Of a stretch of DNA of 64,000 nucleotides, positions 60,521 to 64,000 are shown piece by piece. Both the position numbers and the translations under genes were made by a program. Source of the DNA: Chloroflexota bacterium (lineage in GTDB: Bacteria; Chloroflexota; Anaerolineae; Promineifilales; Promineifilaceae); assembly GCA_013112725.1 (NCBI GenBank), contig JABFFZ010000011.1:1-64000 (forward strand), read 5' to 3'. Position 1 is the stretch's first letter, and every line of letters starts with the position of its first letter. The notes beneath the pieces are model-generated. The model worked only from the letters and a program-made list of their open reading frames with translations, made no database searches and was not told where the DNA came from.

Positions 60521-61378
60521 ATGGCGCGAAAGAAAGTGACCGTCTTAGATTTGCAGAAACGCAAAGAGCAAAAAATCCCCATCACCATGCTCACTGCCTA
60601 CGACTATTCCGGCGGGGTGCTGGTAGATCAGGCCGAGATTGACATCATCCTGGTGGGCGACTCGCTGGCCATGGTTATGCTGGGGCATGAAAACACCGTC
60701 GCTGTGACCATGGACGAGATGCTGCACCATTGCCGCGCCGTTGCCCGCGGCGCAAAACACCCATTTCTGGTGGGCGACATGCCCTTTATGTCTTACCAGA
60801 TTGAACTGGCGGAAACGGTGCGCAACGCTGGCCGTTTCCTCAAAGAAGCGGGCATGGATGCCATCAAGCTGGAAGGCGGGCGCGATGTGGCCCCAACGGT
60901 GCAGGCCATCGTCCGGGCGGGCATTCCCGTCATGGGGCACATTGGCCTGACGCCGCAAACCATCTCGCAGTTGGGTGGCTTCAAAGCGCAGGGCAAAACG
61001 GCCGTCGCCGCCCACCGCCTGCTGCAAGACGCCCTCATCCTGGAAGAAGCGGGCTGTTTTGCCATCGTCCTGGAAGCCGTGCCCGCCCCCGTCGCCGCCG
61101 CCATCAGCCAACGGCTGCGCATCCCCACCATTGGCATTGGCGCGGGCGCGGGCTGCGACGGGCAGGTATTGGTCTACCACGACCTGCTTGGCCTGTTCGA
61201 CCGTTTCACCCCCAAATTTGTGAAACAATACGCCCGCCTGAACGAAGTCATCGTCAGCGCCCTGAACACTTACCGGGACGATGTGGTCAACGGCCGTTTC
61301 CCCACCGACGAACACACCTACCCCATGTCGGAAGCGGAAGTGGCAGCGTTCCAGCAAATGTTAGCAGGTGATCAGTAA
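60521..61378 (+). CDS. panB: 3-methyl-2-oxobutanoate hydroxymethyltransferase
   Basis: 285 residues. TIM barrel with 'PITMLTAYDYSGGVLVDQAE', metal-site Asp in 'LVGDSLAMVMLGHENTVAVT', 'FLVGDMPFMSYQ', 'AIKLEGG', 'GHIGLTPQTISQLGGFKAQG', and catalytic Glu in 'IVLEAVPAP'. First step to pantothenate: ketoisovalerate + methylene-THF to ketopantoate. GAGGTGA box before ATG. First gene of the pan operon. Confidence 0.97.
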   Translation: MARKKVTVLDLQKRKEQKIPITMLTAYDYSGGVLVDQAEIDIILVGDSLAMVMLGHENTVAVTMDEMLHHCRAVARGAKHPFLVGDMPFMSYQIELAETVRNAGRFLKEAGMDAIKLEGGRDVAPTVQAIVRAGIPVMGHIGLTPQTISQLGGFKAQGKTAVAAHRLLQDALILEEAGCFAIVLEAVPAPVAAAISQRLRIPTIGIGAGAGCDGQVLVYHDLLGLFDRFTPKFVKQYARLNEVIVSALNTYRDDVVNGRFPTDEHTYPMSEAEVAAFQQMLAGDQ

Positions 61379-61430
61379 TCGGTTATCGGTGAAGAAAACC
61401 GATTACCGATTACCGTTTACCGATTACCGG
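61371..61430. repeat. Inverted repeat, GGTAATCGG/GATTACCG family
   Basis: GATCAGTAATCGGTTATCGG faces CCGATTACCGATTACCGTTT and ends 2 nt before the panE ATG, so it covers that gene's Shine-Dalgarno position. Confidence 0.85.
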
Positions 61431-61432
61431 CA

Positions 61433-62431
61433 ATGAAGATCGCCATCATTGGCATTGGCGCCATGGGTAGTTTGTTTGGCGCACATCTGCACCCGTTGGC
61501 AGATGTGACCCTGCTCGGTGAATGGCCAGAGCAGTTAACCGCACTGCGCGAAAATGGGCTGTTGGTGGAAATGAGTGACGGCCGTACCTTTCGCACCCCT
61601 CTCCGCGCCACCAACATTATCGCCGACGTCGCCCCCGCCGACCTGGCCCTCATCCTCGTCAAAAGCCACAAAACAGCCGCCGCCGCCAACGTTGCCCGGC
61701 AGGTGTTGGCCGAAGACGGGCTGACACTGACGCTGCAAAACGGCCTGGGCAACCTGGAAACACTCGCCCATGAACTGACGCCGCACCCGGCTGCTTTGGG
61801 CGTTACCTCGGCCGGGGCCGCTATGGCCGGGCCGGGGCACGTGCGCGTGGCCGGGATGGGGCACACCTACCTGGCCCCACCCACCGGGCCAGGCGCGCGC
61901 GTCACATTGGCCGAAGTAGCCGCCTTGTTCCAACAGGCCGGTTTCCCCACCGACCTGACGGACAACCCCATCAGCCTGGTGTGGGGCAAGCTGGCCATCA
62001 ACGCCGGCATCAACCCGCTGACGGCGTTGCTGCGTGTGCCCAACGGCTACCTGGCCAAAAACCCGGCAGCGCGGGCGATTATGTTTCAGGCCGCTAATGA
62101 AACAGCGGCGGTGGCGCACGCGCAAGGCATCGTGCTGCCCTACGCCGACGCCGCCCAACGCGCCCTCGACGTGGCGCGGGATACCGCCACCAACCAATCT
62201 TCCATGCTGCAAGACGTGTTACGCGGGGCGCGGACGGAGATTGAGGCGATTTGTGGGGCGGTGGTGAGTTACGGCCGTCGCTACCACGTGCCTACCCCGG
62301 TCAATGAGGTGTTGTTGGCCGAGATTAAGAGATTGGAAATTGGGGGATTGGAGATGGGGAGATTGAAGATTGATCAGGCAGCCATCATCTCTCATCTCCA
62401 ATCTCAAATCTCCACACAGGAAAATTTGTAG
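61433..62431 (+). CDS. panE: 2-dehydropantoate 2-reductase
   Basis: 332 residues. Rossmann motif GIGAMG (7-12), 'LILVKSHKTAAAANVARQVL', 'TLQNGLGNLETL', and the C-terminal domain 'LVWGKLAINAGINPLTALLR' with catalytic Lys, 'SSMLQDVLRGARTEIEAICG'. NADPH-dependent reduction of ketopantoate to pantoate. The last 35 residues come from an AGATTGGAGATTG-type repeat, making it slightly long. The start abuts a repeat and lacks a Shine-Dalgarno. Confidence 0.95.
   Translation: MKIAIIGIGAMGSLFGAHLHPLADVTLLGEWPEQLTALRENGLLVEMSDGRTFRTPLRATNIIADVAPADLALILVKSHKTAAAANVARQVLAEDGLTLTLQNGLGNLETLAHELTPHPAALGVTSAGAAMAGPGHVRVAGMGHTYLAPPTGPGARVTLAEVAALFQQAGFPTDLTDNPISLVWGKLAINAGINPLTALLRVPNGYLAKNPAARAIMFQAANETAAVAHAQGIVLPYADAAQRALDVARDTATNQSSMLQDVLRGARTEIEAICGAVVSYGRRYHVPTPVNEVLLAEIKRLEIGGLEMGRLKIDQAAIISHLQSQISTQENL
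62325..62415. repeat. Inverted repeat, AGATTGGAGATGG family, inside the panE 3' end
   Basis: AAGAGATTGGAAATTGGGGG and GGAGATGGGGAGATTGAAGA face TCTCATCTCCAATCTCAAAT. It is translated in frame as 'IKRLEIGGLEMGRLKIDQAA'. Confidence 0.8.
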
Positions 62432-62472
62432 CGCGATTTAGCGAATCGCGTTACGGTTCGAAAGGCGTAGTC

Positions 62473-63309
62473 ATGATAGTTACCGGAGATATTGTCGAAG
62501 TTCGGCAAATACGATGGGCTGACCCGACGGGCCATTGGGGGCTGGTACCGACGATGGGCTATTTGCACGAGGGGCATTTGTCGTTGGTGCGGCGGGCGAA
62601 AGAGGAGAATGGGTACACGGCCGTGACCATCTTCGTCAACCCCACCCAATTTGCCCCCACCGAAGACCTGAGCAGTTACCCACGCAACCTGGAGCGTGAC
62701 CTGGCGCTGCTGGCGGCAGAGGAAGTAGACCTGGTGTTTACACCCGCCGATGCCATTATGTACCCGCCAGATTTCCAGACCACCGTCACCGTCGGTCAGG
62801 TCTCCAAACCATTGGAAGGCACGTCCCGTCCTACCCATTTTCAAGGCGTGGCTACGGTGGTTGCCAAATTGTTCAACATCATCCAGCCCACCCGCGCTTA
62901 CTTTGGGCAGAAGGACGCGCAGCAAACGGTGGTGCTGCGCCAGATGGTGCGCGACCTGAACTTCAACGTGGAAATGATCATTTGCCCCACCGTGCGTGAA
63001 GCCGATGGGCTGGCGATGAGTTCGCGCAATGCGTACCTGACGCCGGAGCAGCGGCAGGCCGCGACTGTTTTGTACCGGGCGCTCACGGCTGCCTCTAATG
63101 CCTATGCGCAAGGAGAACGCAGCGGCGGCCGCCTGCGTCAGATCATGTCCACCACCGTTGCCACCGAACCGCTGGCCCGGCTGGATTACGCCAGCGCCGC
63201 CGATCCGCTGACACTACAAGAACTGGAACAAGTGGAATCCGGCGTTCTGTTTTCGCTGGCGGTCTTTTTTGGCAAGACGCGGCTGATTGACAATATGGTA
63301 ATTGCGTAA
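62473..63309 (+). CDS. panC: Pantothenate synthetase (pantoate-beta-alanine ligase)
   Basis: 278 residues. HIGH-type motif 'VPTMGYLHEGHLSLVRRAKE', 'SIFVNPTQF' equivalent 'TIFVNPTQFAPTEDLSSYPR', 'FQGVATVVAKLFNIIQPTRA', 'FGQKDAQQTVVLRQMV', KMSKS-like 'GLAMSSRNAYLTPEQRQAA'. Joins pantoate and beta-alanine with ATP. Last gene of the pan operon; panD is not present here. Confidence 0.97.
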   Translation: MIVTGDIVEVRQIRWADPTGHWGLVPTMGYLHEGHLSLVRRAKEENGYTAVTIFVNPTQFAPTEDLSSYPRNLERDLALLAAEEVDLVFTPADAIMYPPDFQTTVTVGQVSKPLEGTSRPTHFQGVATVVAKLFNIIQPTRAYFGQKDAQQTVVLRQMVRDLNFNVEMIICPTVREADGLAMSSRNAYLTPEQRQAATVLYRALTAASNAYAQGERSGGRLRQIMSTTVATEPLARLDYASAADPLTLQELEQVESGVLFSLAVFFGKTRLIDNMVIA

Positions 63310-63351
63310 TTGGGTAATTACGTAATTACGTAATTACCCAATTACTTTAAT
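63303..63351. repeat. Inverted repeat, TAATTGGG family
   Basis: TGCGTAATTGGGTAATTACG faces CGTAATTACCCAATTACTTT between panC and the convergent epimerase gene. On the minus strand it supplies the last codons of the epimerase (KVIG, stop). Confidence 0.85.
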
Positions 63352-64000
63352 TAGCCCCTCTTCAAGAGTCACGGCCGTACCCCACCCAATGCGCTCCCTT
63401 GTATGCACGGCATTTGCCGCCTGCACCTCCACCTCGCCCGGACGAGAAGGGAGTGCGCCGGGCAACGGCCGTCCGCCCCGTCCCACCAACCGGTATACCA
63501 GTTGCACCACATCCAGCAGGCTGGTGGCCTGCCCACTGCCCAGTTCCACCGTCTCCCCTGGTTTGAGAGCCGCCATGAGCATGGCCGACAAACCGGCAAC
63601 CACGTCCGTCACATAAATCCAGTCGCGCCGCTGCGTGCCTACCGTCATAGGAAAATCTTGTCCGGCGCGGGCAGCGGCCACGGCCGCCGGGACGAGGTTG
63701 CGCGGCGACTGCCCCGGCCCATAAGCCTGAAAGACCATCGCCCCGTGAATGGGCCATTGTTGGGTACGGCCGTATAGCTGGCAAAAGTTCCAGGCTGCTG
63801 CTTTACTGGCGGCGTAGACGTTCATGCTGGCTAATTCGCCGGGTGAACGGGCCACGATCATCTGTTGGCAGATGGTTGTCTTTTCAAAACAGGCACGCAG
63901 CAAGTTGATAGTGCCGTTGACGTTGTGGCGCACGGCCGTATCCACCGGCAAAAACGGTTCGGCCACCCCCACCGCCGCCAGATGAATGACGGCATCCGGT
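63334..64000 (-). CDS. NAD-dependent epimerase/dehydratase (extended SDR), C-terminal part
   Basis: The right edge cuts the gene; about 221 residues remain, starting within 'PDAVIHLAAVGVAEPFLP'. Extended-SDR features: 'NVNGTINLLRAC', catalytic YAASK (Tyr-x3-Lys), 'FQAYGPGQSPRNLVPAAVAA', 'RRDWIYVTDVVAGLSAMLMA', 'LGSGQATSLLDVVQLV'. Probably acts on a nucleotide sugar. The NAD-binding GxxGxxG motif lies outside the window. Confidence 0.9.
   Translation of the reverse strand, partial: PDAVIHLAAVGVAEPFLPVDTAVRHNVNGTINLLRACFEKTTICQQMIVARSPGELASMNVYAASKAAAWNFCQLYGRTQQWPIHGAMVFQAYGPGQSPRNLVPAAVAAARAGQDFPMTVGTQRRDWIYVTDVVAGLSAMLMAALKPGETVELGSGQATSLLDVVQLVYRLVGRGGRPLPGALPSRPGEVEVQAANAVHTRERIGWGTAVTLEEGLIKVIG

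Overview
The window looks like a chromosomal segment of a Chloroflexota bacterium (Anaerolineae/Ardenticatenia-like). This is an inference from the gene set (LiaRS-type two-component genes, MacB-like exporter, CpaB/SAF proteins, DUF2085, NrtR-like Nudix protein, Ccm-type cytochrome c maturation genes), not from a marker gene. Two genome-wide signatures stand out. The palindrome ACGGCCGT is iterated at very high density in genes and spacers alike (18 copies by eye in the first 5.8 kb). Nearly every intergenic gap also carries an inverted repeat from one of several recurring families, almost always just upstream of a start codon.

Layout. 0-2.7 kb: the end of an Ala-rich protein and a large nucleoside-processing-like/TPR/SLOG-like protein. 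2.8-5.7 kb: a small hypothetical gene, the remains of an RHS-type surface protein and a RluA-family pseudouridine synthase. 5.8-11.5 kb: the most interesting locus, seven genes in one direction encoding an E1-like enzyme, a ubiquitin-like protein, an E2 with HPN motif and catalytic Cys, two JAMM/JAB peptidases (one membrane-anchored) and two RING-like zinc proteins (one membrane-anchored). This is a complete eukaryote-like ubiquitin conjugation/deconjugation set. 11.5-15.7 kb: NarL-type two-component pair and an ABC-2 exporter. 16-19 kb: a membrane phosphodiesterase split by one TGA, and an Rpn-like nuclease. 19.3-24.8 kb: PadR regulator with a MacB-like exporter, then a shortened MalT-type regulator.

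25-37.4 kb holds an arginine-deiminase-type region: YfcC-like antiporter, ornithine carbamoyltransferase, M20 peptidase, carbamate kinase, arginine deiminase, followed by a PPK2-type kinase, a ZIP transporter, a P-type cation ATPase and an MFS exporter. Many of these are broken by frameshifts and in-frame stops, while the OTC, carbamate kinase, PPK2 and most of the ATPase are intact. 37.4-42.6 kb: penicillin acylase-family hydrolase, then leuS with a long leader containing an intrinsic terminator and a Leu-rich short ORF, which suggests attenuation.

42.7-45.3 kb: small membrane proteins, a methyltransferase, tRNA-Sec (minus strand) and a tRNA-Phe/Gly/Cys operon with a consensus promoter. 45.3-53.4 kb: M3 peptidase, DtxR-type regulator, NrtR-like Nudix protein, two CpaB-like proteins, a PAS/histidine kinase and a DivIC-like protein. 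53.5-60.4 kb: FabF, DUF2085 and a cytochrome c maturation block (ccmABC, ccmD-like, ccdA, tlpA/resA). 60.5-63.3 kb: pantothenate synthesis (panB, panE, panC). The right edge cuts an NAD-dependent epimerase gene.
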